The notes under the pieces were generated by a model. It saw only the letters and a program-made list of their open reading frames with translations. It searched no databases and had not been told where the DNA came from. The translations under genes were made by a program, and so were the position numbers. Shown here one piece after another: positions 27,074 to 36,979 of a DNA stretch of 64,000 bases. This DNA comes from Marinilabiliaceae bacterium UBA5488 (GTDB taxonomy: Bacteria > Bacteroidota > Bacteroidia > Bacteroidales > Marinilabiliaceae), in assembly GCA_002427105.1 (NCBI GenBank), contig DIPM01000011.1:6521-70520 (forward strand), given 5' to 3'. Numbering within the stretch: the first letter of the stretch is position 1; each line of letters opens with the position of its first letter.

Positions 27074-27559
27074 ATTTGTCGCTTTATCTGATTGTTTAAA
27101 AATTTGCACCTAAAGGTCAGTATTTTAATTTTATTTAGGTCTCGATTTGATCTAAGATCAATCTTGTCAGCGTTTTTTTTACTGTTTATAGTTTTGCCCG
27201 GGAGCTTGCCTTTGTATAGCTTTAGATGACGATTGTCCGATTAATAGGGGGCTAAACTAATCTTTGTAGGGTAGCAATTTGCTAATGTATTCCTTTCGAT
27301 TTATATAATTTTCCTTGCAGCAATACTATTATTAAATTATCAAAACTTTCAAATTGTGCAAATTTTGATAATCTTCTTGGCGGTGGTTAATTCACACCAT
27401 TGGTCACAATATCTGTATCTGCGCTACTAATTGTGCGAAGATTCTAGATGGTCGTGTCAATTAATGTATGACCGAAAGCCTTAAATCATTAGCGCATGGA
27501 AGATGCGGCCTTGTCGGGCCCAGAAAAATTGATGAATTTCGTAATTACTGTTCACTGTT
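27074..27559. other. Gap before menB; one inverted repeat
   Basis: No gene is supported. The only structure seen is an inverted repeat, ATTATCAAAA (27336-27345) and TTTTGATAAT (27363-27372), separated by 17 bp. It could be a hairpin or a regulator site; its position is downstream of menB on the minus strand. Confidence 0.5.
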
Positions 27560-28375
27560 TTAGGGGAACTTCGGAAACTGCTTAAAGTCGGGATCGCGCT
27601 TTTCCAGAAAGGCCTTTCTTCCTTCCTGGGCTTCTTCCATAAGGTAGAACATAAGGGTAGCGTCGCCGGCCATTTCCATAATTCCTGTTTGGCCGTCGAG
27701 TTCGGCATTAAGTCCCCGTTTGATCATCCGAAGCGCCATGGGACTGCGTTGCAGTATGATTTTGCACCACTCTATGGTCTCGTCTTCAAGCTTGTCTAAA
27801 GGAACGACCTTATTTACCATGCCCATGTCTTCAGCTTCTTTGGCTGAATATTGTTTGCAGAGGAACCATATCTCGCGCGCCTTTTTTTGACCTACATGAC
27901 GTGCTAAGTAGGAGGAGCCAAAACCACCGTCAAAACTGCCTACTTTGGGACCTGTCTGACCAAATATCGCGTTTTCGCCGGCAATGGTAAGGTCGCATAC
28001 CACGTGCAAAACGTGGCCGCCGCCTATGGCATAGCCGTTGACCATGGCAATCACCGGTTTTGGAAGACTGCGGATGCGCTTGTGAAGGTCGAGGACGTTG
28101 AGGCGGGGAACGCCATCTTCGTCGATGTAACCACCGTGACCCTTTACATTTTGGTCGCCACCGGAGCAAAATGCCTTATCACCTTCACCTGTCAGTACTA
28201 CGACTCCGATGTCTTGCCTCTCGCGACAAATATCGAAGGCCCCTATCAACTGTTTGATGGTTTGGGGTCTGAAAGCGTTGTAAACGCGTGGCCGGTTAAT
28301 AGTAATCTTAGCAATACCTTCCCAGCTTTCAAACTTGATGTCGCTGTATTCTTCCTCTTTTTTCCAGTTGCGCAT
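27560..28375 (-). CDS. menB: 1,4-dihydroxy-2-naphthoyl-CoA synthase
   Basis: 271 residues, crotonase fold. The oxyanion-hole and active-site segments are present: FCSGGDQNVKGHGGY, VIAMVNGYAIGGGHVLHVVCD and FGQTGPKVGSFDGG. It closes the second ring of the naphthoquinone from o-succinylbenzoyl-CoA in menaquinone synthesis. It follows menD by 20 bp in the menF-menD-menB block. Confidence 0.96.
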   Translation of the reverse strand: MRNWKKEEEYSDIKFESWEGIAKITINRPRVYNAFRPQTIKQLIGAFDICRERQDIGVVVLTGEGDKAFCSGGDQNVKGHGGYIDEDGVPRLNVLDLHKRIRSLPKPVIAMVNGYAIGGGHVLHVVCDLTIAGENAIFGQTGPKVGSFDGGFGSSYLARHVGQKKAREIWFLCKQYSAKEAEDMGMVNKVVPLDKLEDETIEWCKIILQRSPMALRMIKRGLNAELDGQTGIMEMAGDATLMFYLMEEAQEGRKAFLEKRDPDFKQFPKFP

Positions 28376-28395
28376 GACTCTAAGGGTTTAATATT

Positions 28396-30090
28396 TTATA
28401 GCTCGTTATTCAAATACTTAAAGTACTTCTTGAGCAATTTACCACTTTCTACGTTGGGAGTGAATACCTCCATCAGCCCCGGCCTTTCGGATGGAGCAAA
28501 GAAAGCACTTATCGCGGCCGAGAATTCCTCTTCGTTGTTACACGCCACATAGTCAAGGCCAAAGGTCGCGGCTATGCCCTTGCAAGAATTCCTTTGTTTT
28601 GTCTCAAAAAACTGCTCTAACTCTTCAGTTTCGGCAGGTCCCGGGATAAAGCGGAAAATACCGCCTCCGCCATTATTTACTACAATAATCCTGAAATTGG
28701 CAGGCAAATAGTTGTGCCATAGTCCGTTACTGTCGTAGAAGAAGCCAAGGTCGCCTACTATAAGCAATACAGGAATTTTTGAAGCATAGGCTGCCCCCGC
28801 GGCAGTGCTCACGCAGCCATCTATCCCGCTCACTCCACGATTGGCATACCAGCGGATGCCTTTTTGCCAGTCGAATAATTGAGCATACCTGACGGGCGTA
28901 CTGTTGCCCAATTGAATTTGCATTTGCGGCAATGCTTGCTTACTTAGCAGCCTGAACATTTGCAGGTCGCACCACTCTAATTTCTCAAAGTACTGATTAT
29001 GACGAGCGCTTGATTGTTCCGAGCGCTTGGTCCAGGTGTCGTTGAATCTCTTATCGCGACGAGGCATCTGTTCTGCCACCTGATTAAGGATTTGTGCTGC
29101 ATCGCCCTTAATAATCCGTGTTAGGGCGTGGTAGGTATCCGTAATCTGGCTGTCGTTTGAGAAATGCCAATGAATATGTGGCTTTCGTTGCCTTATTATC
29201 TTCTTAACCATTTTGGACAATACCGGTACGTCAAGGGTAATCAAAATATCAGGGGCGAAGAATAGTTGTTCATCCTCCCCGATGGTCGAAACTACCCTGT
29301 CCATATTAGCGATAAATGCTTCGCTTTCTAAATTTGAAAGTGTTTCGGTAAGCACCACAACTCCCTTTTCTGCCATTGCATCCAAGGCCAGTTTTAGTTC
29401 GCTGTTATGATGTTGAGCACCTGTTAACAGAAGCACACGTTCGTAGCGTGAGATCTCAGACTTAAGCAAGTCTATATGTTCCTCAGACAAGCTGCTGTTG
29501 CCCGTAAGTATTTCAATTTTGCGTGCTGCTTTGTCAGGATATACGGTTTTTCCATAGAGAGGCTCCCGCAAAGGGACGTTGATATGTATAGGTCCCGGAA
29601 TAAGACCCGTACATTTGTTAAAAGCTTCGTTCAGGATTCGGTTGACATACCATTCGTCGTCGGAGTGTCCACCCGAGAGAGGCAGAGTGCACTGATAGCG
29701 GATAAAATTACTGAATATTCCCGGCTGCATAATGGCTTGGCCGTCGGCCTGATCTATCCATTCTTTAGGCCTGTCGGCTGTAATAACAACCAGAGGAATC
29801 TTTTGGTAGAATGCCTCGGCAACGGCCGGAGCGTAATTAAGAGCTGCAGTTCCGCTGGTGCATACTATAGCCACGGGTTTGCGGCTCTCTTTTGCTAATC
29901 CCAGGGCAAAATAGGCAGCACTGCGCTCATCAACTATACTGAGGCACTCGAATTTTTCGAGTCCTGCAAAAGATACAATCAGTGGTGCATTACGTGATCC
30001 GGGTGATATTATCACCTGTTCAACGCCGTGAAGGTGGCATAAATCCACCAAAGTTTTTACAATAGGTTTATCTGAAATAGGTTTACTCAT
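28396..30090 (-). CDS. menD: SEPHCHC synthase (menaquinone pathway)
   Basis: 564 residues, a ThDP-dependent enzyme that adds 2-oxoglutarate to isochorismate. The cofactor-binding motif is GDLGFFYDSNGL followed by VVNNGGGGIFRF; the N-terminal Glu region is IISPGSRNAPLI. The length is usual for MenD. It sits between menF and menB, and a MenH hydrolase gene, often next in the pathway, is not present in this block. Confidence 0.96.
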   Translation of the reverse strand: MSKPISDKPIVKTLVDLCHLHGVEQVIISPGSRNAPLIVSFAGLEKFECLSIVDERSAAYFALGLAKESRKPVAIVCTSGTAALNYAPAVAEAFYQKIPLVVITADRPKEWIDQADGQAIMQPGIFSNFIRYQCTLPLSGGHSDDEWYVNRILNEAFNKCTGLIPGPIHINVPLREPLYGKTVYPDKAARKIEILTGNSSLSEEHIDLLKSEISRYERVLLLTGAQHHNSELKLALDAMAEKGVVVLTETLSNLESEAFIANMDRVVSTIGEDEQLFFAPDILITLDVPVLSKMVKKIIRQRKPHIHWHFSNDSQITDTYHALTRIIKGDAAQILNQVAEQMPRRDKRFNDTWTKRSEQSSARHNQYFEKLEWCDLQMFRLLSKQALPQMQIQLGNSTPVRYAQLFDWQKGIRWYANRGVSGIDGCVSTAAGAAYASKIPVLLIVGDLGFFYDSNGLWHNYLPANFRIIVVNNGGGGIFRFIPGPAETEELEQFFETKQRNSCKGIAATFGLDYVACNNEEEFSAAISAFFAPSERPGLMEVFTPNVESGKLLKKYFKYLNNEL

Positions 30091-30126
30091 TATCTGTCTG
30101 TCGATTTGTGCTGTGTTTCTTTTCTG

Positions 30127-31194
30127 CTATTCTGAAATAACGCTAAGCAGTGTTTTACTTTTCCCGGCTGTCTCGTCCCACTCGCTATGTAGATCCGAGA
30201 GGCGGGTAAGACCGCCTCCTACATAGAGAGTGCTGACTTCGGCATCAATTTTCATGCAACGAATATTAACGTAGAGGCTTAGCGCTTGAGGTCCTACCGG
30301 CCCAATAAAGCCTCCATAACAAAGGCGCGGATGTTTTTCAACTCTTTTTATCAACGCCATGGCCTTGTCTTTTGGTTCGCCGCATAAAGCGGGTGTCGGA
30401 TGAAGAGCTTTCACAAACTGTGCCACACCTAAAGAATCGCAACTATTAAAGGTGTAAGTCGTCTTTAAATGTATCAGATTTCCGGCGTTAATAATTTCGG
30501 GTCCTTGTTTTACAAATGAAGCTATATTGAAGCTGTTCAATATTTTATCTATATAATCACTCACCACTTCCTGTTCTTCGGTCTCCTTCAGGCTCCATTG
30601 TTTTTCGCCATGATTTTGTAAACGCGTGCCTGCCAGAGAGACGGTTGTGCACAGGTCATTTTGTCGGCTAAATAGCAGCTCGGGCGAGGCTCCTGTCCAT
30701 AATCCTATCTGTGGCGCTGAAATCATATAGACAAATGCCTTGTGATACCTTTCCAGCATCCTCGAAAAGATGCCGCCTGCCTGTGTGGCCAGTGCCTTGT
30801 TAATGCTCAGGGTGCGGGAAAGAATCACTTTGCGAACTTCTCCGGTATTAATAGCCTCCTTCATCATTGCAAATTGAGAGGCATACTCGACAAAACCGGC
30901 GCTTTCGTAATCTTCAATAATTTCTGTTCCGGTGCCCGGAGAAGTGCTGATTTGACTTAGGTAAAAGTGTTTTATATTTTCAGGGATAAAACACCAGCCC
31001 TTGCCGCTGCTATCATCAAAAGGATAGACAACAAAGCCTTCCGGGCGTGAAGGACGGTCCAGGTCTTCGTAAACAAAGGCTTGTGAGTCAGCTATCACGG
31101 CAAGGCTTATAAGATCCTCATCCGGAAGCTTATACGCATAAAATGGCGTAGCGCTGTCCACCAAAGTTTGAATTGAAGACTCCAAATCTTGCAT
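30127..31194 (-). CDS. menF: Isochorismate synthase
   Basis: 355 residues of the chorismate-binding family, at the short end of its range. SLAGTRLQ, KETEEQEVVSDYI, HPTPALCGEPKDKA and CYGGFIGPVG are the conserved chorismate/Mg-binding parts. It converts chorismate to isochorismate, the first committed step for menaquinone. EntC-type isochorismate synthase is excluded by context: menD and menB follow directly. Confidence 0.92.
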   Translation of the reverse strand: MQDLESSIQTLVDSATPFYAYKLPDEDLISLAVIADSQAFVYEDLDRPSRPEGFVVYPFDDSSGKGWCFIPENIKHFYLSQISTSPGTGTEIIEDYESAGFVEYASQFAMMKEAINTGEVRKVILSRTLSINKALATQAGGIFSRMLERYHKAFVYMISAPQIGLWTGASPELLFSRQNDLCTTVSLAGTRLQNHGEKQWSLKETEEQEVVSDYIDKILNSFNIASFVKQGPEIINAGNLIHLKTTYTFNSCDSLGVAQFVKALHPTPALCGEPKDKAMALIKRVEKHPRLCYGGFIGPVGPQALSLYVNIRCMKIDAEVSTLYVGGGLTRLSDLHSEWDETAGKSKTLLSVISE

Positions 31195-31396
31195 AATTGC
31201 CTTTGTCTATCAGAATAATAAGGATTTACAATACTTGTCCGGATCTTGCTCGAATCCCTGCAAATATAACAATTATCATTCAGCCCTCAGCTGAAAACTC
31301 GAGTGATGGACAATTTGAGTTCCCTCCTTACACTTCGCTTTTGTCGGAATGACTTCCGCCATTTAGAGCGCAGCGAAGAAGCTCTACGACCTTTTT
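31195..31396. repeat. Non-coding gap with an interspersed-repeat-like motif
   Basis: Around 31336-31353 the sequence reads CACTTCGCTTTTGTCGGAATGAC. A close relative, TCACTTCGCTCGAAATGAC, occurs at about 63949-63967. Repeats of this type are scattered between genes in many Bacteroidota chromosomes. No gene is supported here. Confidence 0.4.
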
Positions 31397-31840
31397 TTAA
31401 TGGCCGGCATCAGTGACTTCAAACTCCTGAAACACAACAGTTTCATTACCTGATTTGTCAAGGGCATAGACTCCCAGATGATAGTCGCCGTGTTTAGTAT
31501 CCACGGGAATGGATATAGTTTGTTTTAAAGTGAAGGATTGTAGCCCTGGTTCTATATTTCCATTCAGGCTATACTGCCATTCAAGTTCTGCTTCAGTTGA
31601 GGCACTTTTGTGAACGTGACCATTCGGATTAAAGTGAATATCAATTTTCCATGAGGCCAGTTCCTCATTGTCTCTGATTAGGGCTTCGAGCTCAAAGCTT
31701 TCGCCGGCATGAAAATGCGAGTCGTCTTCGGGGGAAAGAATCATAATTTCTGGTTTTGCGCTGTCATAATTATTGTCGTCGTCGCAAGCTGCAAAAAGTA
31801 AGGCCGCTGAAAGAGCGACAAGAGTGTGATGTAATTTCAT
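31397..31840 (-). CDS. DUF4625 lipoprotein beside a TonB-dependent receptor
   Basis: 147 residues with a lipoprotein signal ending FAAC (Cys19), then DDDNNYDS and an Ig-like beta domain of DUF4625 type. It is rich in His (HFHAGE, HFNPNGHVHKS), which may bind metal. It lies 45 bp downstream of the receptor gene on the same strand and probably forms a surface partner in the same uptake system. The substrate is not shown by sequence; metal or small-molecule import is an inference. Confidence 0.8.
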   Translation of the reverse strand: MKLHHTLVALSAALLFAACDDDNNYDSAKPEIMILSPEDDSHFHAGESFELEALIRDNEELASWKIDIHFNPNGHVHKSASTEAELEWQYSLNGNIEPGLQSFTLKQTISIPVDTKHGDYHLGVYALDKSGNETVVFQEFEVTDAGH

Positions 31841-31885
31841 GATATTGATATAAGTGTTAAATAATAAGGACTTACTATCTGTTTC

Positions 31886-34246
31886 TTAAAATGGAATATT
31901 GACTAATATTTGAATATTTCTGCCGGGTTCGGGTATTTCTATCTTTCGATAATAACTTATATGATTATAATATTTTGTATCGAAGAGATTATGAGCCTTT
32001 ATAATGAGCTCGGGAGATATATTCCTTAATTGCAGAGGAATCAGGATGTCTGCTCCAACTACAGTATATGCCGGGGTGACTTCTTCATTACGTGCGATTC
32101 TATTTTGCTGAGCTGCAAATTTCGCGTTAAGCGAAACGCGGATGCCCGGTTTTTCCCCGCTCTGTATCAAGTAGCTAAGCTCTCCAAACACGTTGGCAGG
32201 CGGCGAAAAGGGCAGGGGGTAGTTGGAGCTTTCCTTCTGATGATTACGCATCCATTCAGCATTTATCAGATATTCCCAGTTGTTTCCAATTTTGTCACTA
32301 TAATGCATTTCTACACCCAGCATAACAGCCTCCGATTGCGTAAACCTGTACAATTGACCGGCATGAGGCAGTATGCTCCACTCTCCTGTGGGATTCAAAA
32401 AGATATAGTTGGAGAAATAATAGTAGTAAGGTGAGAGGGTGATTTCGCGGCTCCCGCGCTTGTATTCGAATGCAAGATCCGCGTAGATTCCTTTCTCGGA
32501 ACTCAGGTTTTTATCTCCGGCTTCGTGCCTGAATGAGCCGTGATGAACGCCATTTGTAGCCAGTTCGTTAGCCGTAGGAGCCCTGAAGCTTTTACCCGCG
32601 TTGAAAGCCAGGCTGAAGTCGGGCAGCGGACTAAAACGCAAGCCTGTAATCCAGCTGAAATCATCAAAAGAACGCTTGACGGCCTGAGCCCTTGTGGCGT
32701 AGGCGCTTGCTTCGTCAGCTCCGATGCCGTTTGAGGCCAGATAACTGAAAAGAATGGGGTCGTAGAAGCCTGCTATATCCAAATAGTTATAATCGTAGCG
32801 GATGCCCACGTTGAAATGAAAAAGGTCTGCCGAGTCAAATTGGTGTTTCAGGAAGATGCCGCGGGCGCTTTTGTCAAAATCGGGGAGCAAAAAGCTGTAT
32901 CCCGCGGAAGCATTATTCTGCCATTGTTGCTGGCCTCCAAAAGTGAGGGTGTGCCCGGACGATATTTTGTAATTCCATCTTAGGTTCCCGCTCCAGGTTC
33001 TTAGGAGGAAATCAAGCTCCAGATCCGCATCGCTTGCTGGAGGCGGCTGATTTGAATAGTGGGTATGAAACTGTGAATATTCCCGTCGATTGTTTTGCTG
33101 AACGCCCAAATCAATACTTAATGAGGAGTGTGGAGTCTGGATTGTAGTGTTGGAAGTAATGTTCCAATGCTCAACGCTCTGGTAAGGATAGGCAATATTG
33201 CGTCTGTCGCCGTCATCAGCCACCCGCAAAATATCGGGTACGCCGTGCGCACCGGGGAAGAATCCGGCCTTCTGCCACACTCGGCTTGTTGATAAGGCTG
33301 TGCGCCAAAAATCACCGTTATAGCCCAGCCTTAAATATAAATCCTGCTCTTGACCAGCGCTGTTTTTTAGTCGCCTCTTGTAACAGGGCATTTTCCTGGT
33401 CAGATATACTATGGTGTCTGTGGGTATATTGTAATCACCATAGTCAATTGCTGTTAGCCGCATCTTGAAAAAGAGACGTGACCCGGCACCTTGAAGTAGC
33501 AATGAGCCTGCGGCAGTTTCATTAACTGATTTACCCAAAAGCTGCACAGAGCCGCTAATGCCGGGGTCAGGGGTGGAATTGTTATTAAGCTGAAGGATGC
33601 CTCCTAAAGCGTCACTGCCATGTTCCAGCGAACTTGCCCCCTTAATAATCTCAACTTGTTCAGTGAGGAAAGGATCGATTTCAAGGCCATGGTCAGCGCC
33701 CCATTGCTGACCCTCTTGTTTTATTCCATTGTTAAGCACAACCACGCGATTAAAACCCATGCCCCGAATTACCGGTTTGGAAGCTGAAGCACCTATATCC
33801 ATCGAGTTAAAGCCAAGATTTCTGTCAAGGCTTCCAACCAAAGTTCCTGTTATTTGTCGTGAAAGTTGTTGTTGGTCAATAACTTCCCGACTATGATTCG
33901 CGGCCGATTTGTAGCTCTTCCCTCTAATCTTTACTTCTTGCAAAGCCACATTGTCGGGATTCATCGCAATCCGTAAATGATGATTGCCTTGTGTGACCAA
34001 GGTTGTATCAAACTTATTGTATCCGATAAATGATACAGTTATTGTGATGGGCTTGCTATCGCTAAGCCCCAGGTAAAAGTGGCCTCTTGCATCGGTGATC
34101 GTATTGCTGCCATTGGAACTGACATGACAGCCCGGCATAGGCTGGTTTCTTTCGTCAACGACAACTCCTGCAACGTGATATGAACCTTGAGATAGAAGAT
34201 TTATGTAAATCAGGAATAGCAGAATCGTCGAAAAAATATATCGCAT
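31886..34246 (-). CDS. TonB-dependent outer membrane receptor
   Basis: 786 residues: signal peptide, a carboxypeptidase-regulatory-like domain (about 23-108, VAGVVVDERNQPMPGCHV), a plug domain (about 115-225, with PVIRGMGFNRVVVLNNGIKQ and IIKGASSLEHGSDALGG), and a 22-strand-type barrel ending in NIQILVNIPF, a typical outer membrane C-terminus. It is shorter than SusC proteins and resembles receptors for metals or small chelates. Paired with the DUF4625 lipoprotein. There is no SusD gene, which argues against glycan uptake. Confidence 0.92.
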   Translation of the reverse strand: MRYIFSTILLFLIYINLLSQGSYHVAGVVVDERNQPMPGCHVSSNGSNTITDARGHFYLGLSDSKPITITVSFIGYNKFDTTLVTQGNHHLRIAMNPDNVALQEVKIRGKSYKSAANHSREVIDQQQLSRQITGTLVGSLDRNLGFNSMDIGASASKPVIRGMGFNRVVVLNNGIKQEGQQWGADHGLEIDPFLTEQVEIIKGASSLEHGSDALGGILQLNNNSTPDPGISGSVQLLGKSVNETAAGSLLLQGAGSRLFFKMRLTAIDYGDYNIPTDTIVYLTRKMPCYKRRLKNSAGQEQDLYLRLGYNGDFWRTALSTSRVWQKAGFFPGAHGVPDILRVADDGDRRNIAYPYQSVEHWNITSNTTIQTPHSSLSIDLGVQQNNRREYSQFHTHYSNQPPPASDADLELDFLLRTWSGNLRWNYKISSGHTLTFGGQQQWQNNASAGYSFLLPDFDKSARGIFLKHQFDSADLFHFNVGIRYDYNYLDIAGFYDPILFSYLASNGIGADEASAYATRAQAVKRSFDDFSWITGLRFSPLPDFSLAFNAGKSFRAPTANELATNGVHHGSFRHEAGDKNLSSEKGIYADLAFEYKRGSREITLSPYYYYFSNYIFLNPTGEWSILPHAGQLYRFTQSEAVMLGVEMHYSDKIGNNWEYLINAEWMRNHQKESSNYPLPFSPPANVFGELSYLIQSGEKPGIRVSLNAKFAAQQNRIARNEEVTPAYTVVGADILIPLQLRNISPELIIKAHNLFDTKYYNHISYYRKIEIPEPGRNIQILVNIPF

Positions 34247-34400
34247 TTGAGATTTTAGGATTTATATTAAGTGTATAGCAAAACTACTAAGGAGACTATA
34301 AAGTTCAGTCTGTTTAAGCTTTTTTAGCATAGCCGGCTCTTTGTCTGCCATTCCAATTTCGCTACTCATATCAGTAAATCGTTTTTTGGTAGAAAACTGC

Positions 34401-34430
34401 TTTGTAGCGCCTGCAAGAAGCGTATATTTG
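34401..34430 (+). promoter_or_regulatory. Bacteroidota-type promoter of the LiaF-LytS-LytTR operon
   Basis: TTTG at 34401-34404 and TATATTTG at 34423-34430, spaced 18 bp. This is close to the family consensus. The ATG follows at 34469. Confidence 0.55.
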
Positions 34431-34468
34431 AATAATAATTTGTTACAATTAAACTAAAATAAACAGCT

Positions 34469-35170
34469 ATGAGTGCAACATGTTCGTCTAAGCGTTATGG
34501 ATTCGGGATTGTGGTCCTACTGGTAGGTCTGACTCTGTTGTTGAACAACTTCGGTTTTCTCCCCGATTATATTAGAAATGTGATATTCAGGTGGCCAATG
34601 ATTCTTATTCTTATAGGAGTTGTAAACCTTATTAACAGAGAATGGGTGGCGGCAACAATACTCTTGTCAATCGGGGTGTTCTTCTTATTGCCTGCTGTGC
34701 TGCCGGGCTTTTCTTTTCACGAGATATGGAGGTTTTGGCCTGTAGGGATTATTCTGGTAGGACTCGTGATAATTGGAGGCAGCAAGGGAAAAATCCACAA
34801 GGCATCCGGTCTTGGCAGAATTCAAAGTTCTGATATTATTGAGGAGGCGGCTATTTTTGGCAGTGTTATTAGTCGGATTCAGTCTCAAAACTTCAAGGGA
34901 GGCGAAATAGTCTCAGTTTTTGGAGGTTGTGAAGTATATCTGACCGAAGCTGTTCTCGCGCCTGAAGGGGCAAGATTGGAGATAGTCTCAGTTTTTGGCG
35001 GCGTAAAGCTTATAGTGCCGCGGGAGTGGAATATTAAGATTGAAGCCTCAAGTGTTTTGGGTGGCTATAATGATAAGCGAATTCCTGCCGGCAACAGTGT
35101 GGATATGTCGCGAACCCTTGTTATTGAGGGAGTTAATGTCTTTGGTGGAACGGAATTGATAAGCCGCTAA
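34469..35170 (+). CDS. LiaF/DUF5668-type membrane protein
   Basis: 233 residues with several N-terminal hydrophobic segments (about 10-100) followed by a soluble domain. The C-terminal part has repeated VSVFGG motifs (SVFGGCEVYLTEA, SVFGGVKLIVP, NVFGGTELIS) typical of the LiaF-like beta-helix. LiaF-like proteins sense or damp envelope-stress signalling. The stop is 2 nt before the sensor kinase start, so it is co-translated with the two-component pair and is probably its accessory sensor or inhibitor. Confidence 0.85.
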   Translation: MSATCSSKRYGFGIVVLLVGLTLLLNNFGFLPDYIRNVIFRWPMILILIGVVNLINREWVAATILLSIGVFFLLPAVLPGFSFHEIWRFWPVGIILVGLVIIGGSKGKIHKASGLGRIQSSDIIEEAAIFGSVISRIQSQNFKGGEIVSVFGGCEVYLTEAVLAPEGARLEIVSVFGGVKLIVPREWNIKIEASSVLGGYNDKRIPAGNSVDMSRTLVIEGVNVFGGTELISR

Positions 35171-35172
35171 AA

Positions 35173-36231
35173 ATGCTCCATCCGGTATTCTCGTACAGAT
35201 ATAATTGGACAATAATTATCCTGTTTTGGATAATTCATGCTCTTATACCTGCAGCTCTTTTGCATTATTATGCGCAACTTGATTGGCAGTCGGCACTTAT
35301 AGATGGAGGGGTCTATAGTTTGTTTTTGATTTTGGTGGGAATTGCCTTGTGGTTTCCGATTGGCTATGGTCCGCAAAAGATTTCAATCAGCAAAAAGGTA
35401 AATCAGAATTTATTGACGGGTCTGGTTGCTGTTGCCATTTGGCTGCTTTTATCGGGACTGAGCAGCCGGGTATTGTTAGCTAATAATCCCGCTTATTCTG
35501 AGCTTGCTTTTAATGTCTTGCCTATACGCAGCTTATGGGGTGTGGAGGAGTTTATGATGATAATGATAATGTACCATTTCTTTGTGTTCTATCGCGATTT
35601 GGAGGAAAAGCGGCTGTTGGAAGAAGTGTTGAAAAAGCAGGTGAAAGAGTCGGAACTCAAAACATTGAAAGCTCAGTTAAACCCTCATTTCCTGTTTAAT
35701 AGTCTGAATTCGGTCAGCGCTCTAACTATCAAACAGCCCGAAAGCGCGCGGCACATGATTTCTCAGTTGTCTGAATTATTGCGATATTCACTTTCTAATA
35801 AGCATACCGACCTTATTTCTTTATGCAAAGAACTTGAGAATATAGGACGCTATATGGAGATAGAAAAGGTGAGATTTGGTGATTTGCTTAGGTATGAGGA
35901 AGATGTTGCGCTGGAATGTGAAACTTGCTTTGTTCCCGCGATGATACTTCAGCCGCTTTACGAGAATGCTATAAAGCATGGATTGTACGAGAGTCTGGAA
36001 GCGGTTACCATCAAGATGGGAGCGCGGGTGGAGGCAGGTGATTTGCATATTCTTATCACCAACAATTATGACAATGCTTCTGTATCGCCCCGAGGCGCAG
36101 GACTTGGTCTGAGGCATACCGTTAATATCCTGCGTAATATGTATAACAGAGATGGCTTGTTGATTGCCGGCGGCTCAAATGGCGAGTATATAGTTCACTT
36201 GATTATACCTCAAAATATAAGTAATGGATAA
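35173..36231 (+). CDS. LytS-type sensor histidine kinase
   Basis: 352 residues: four N-terminal membrane helices, a short coiled linker, then the His_kinase domain with the phospho-acceptor region LKAQLNPHFLFNSLNSVSA and the ATP-binding N-box ILQPLYENAIKHGL. It phosphorylates the LytTR regulator encoded 8 bp into its own end (overlap 36224-36231). The signal is probably envelope-related because of the LiaF-like neighbour. Confidence 0.92.
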   Translation: MLHPVFSYRYNWTIIILFWIIHALIPAALLHYYAQLDWQSALIDGGVYSLFLILVGIALWFPIGYGPQKISISKKVNQNLLTGLVAVAIWLLLSGLSSRVLLANNPAYSELAFNVLPIRSLWGVEEFMMIMIMYHFFVFYRDLEEKRLLEEVLKKQVKESELKTLKAQLNPHFLFNSLNSVSALTIKQPESARHMISQLSELLRYSLSNKHTDLISLCKELENIGRYMEIEKVRFGDLLRYEEDVALECETCFVPAMILQPLYENAIKHGLYESLEAVTIKMGARVEAGDLHILITNNYDNASVSPRGAGLGLRHTVNILRNMYNRDGLLIAGGSNGEYIVHLIIPQNISNG

Positions 36232-36979
36232 GGCTAAAACCTATAAGGTGATTGTTGTAGATGACGAAGCGCCTGCACGGTCTATTGTAATTGAATACCT
36301 GAAGAGGCATCCCAAGCTTGAAGTCGTGGGTGAGTGTGCCAACGGATTTGAAGCTTTGGCCATGATTAAGGACTTAAACCCTCAGCTTATGTTTTTGGAT
36401 ATTCAGATGCCCAAAATTAATGGGCTCGAATTGCTTGAGGTACTGGAAGATGCCCCTGAGGTTATTTTTACTACAGCTTTTGACGAGTTTGCTATCAAGG
36501 CCTTTGAACTGAATGCCGTGGATTATCTTCTCAAACCCTTTGCCGTCGAAAGATTTGATGCAGCCGTGACCAAGGCTGTTGAAAGACTTGAGGGCAGCCT
36601 GCCCAAGCAAGATTTGCCTTTAGAAAAGATTAGCGATGGGATGCCGGGAAGCTTGACGCGAATAGTTGTAAAAAAGGGCAGCAGCATGACGGTTATCCAT
36701 GTCAGCGATATACTTTTTCTGGAGGCTCAGGAGGAATACGTTATGATTCATTCCCCGCAAGGGAGGTTTATGAAGCATCAAACGATGCACTATTATGATA
36801 GTCATTTGCCGGAGGATGAATTCGTTAGAATTCACCGTTCTTATATCGCCAATGTGTCACGCATCTCCAAAATTGAGCCTTACGATAAGGATTCCTATAT
36901 TGCAGTAATTTTGCCTGATCATCGCCTGCGGATAAGCCGTTCGGGCTACCGCAAGCTTCGCGAGAAATTAGGTTTTTAA
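36224..36979 (+). CDS. LytTR-family response regulator
   Basis: 251 residues. The REC domain holds the acidic pair DDE (12-14 region) and phospho-acceptor Asp in LMFLDIQMP, Thr/Lys switch residues in FTTAFDEFAIKAFELNAVDYLLKPF. The LytTR DNA-binding domain is C-terminal (EEYVMIHSPQGR, VRIHRSYIANV). It overlaps the upstream kinase by 8 bp. LytTR proteins usually bind pairs of short direct repeats; no target was identified here. It overlaps the end of the convergent menE by 4 bp. Confidence 0.93.
   Translation: MDKAKTYKVIVVDDEAPARSIVIEYLKRHPKLEVVGECANGFEALAMIKDLNPQLMFLDIQMPKINGLELLEVLEDAPEVIFTTAFDEFAIKAFELNAVDYLLKPFAVERFDAAVTKAVERLEGSLPKQDLPLEKISDGMPGSLTRIVVKKGSSMTVIHVSDILFLEAQEEYVMIHSPQGRFMKHQTMHYYDSHLPEDEFVRIHRSYIANVSRISKIEPYDKDSYIAVILPDHRLRISRSGYRKLREKLGF

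Noticed and set aside
28004..28552. 182-codon plus-strand frame opposite menB/menD
   Set aside because: Antisense to two well-conserved enzymes whose motifs explain the sequence.
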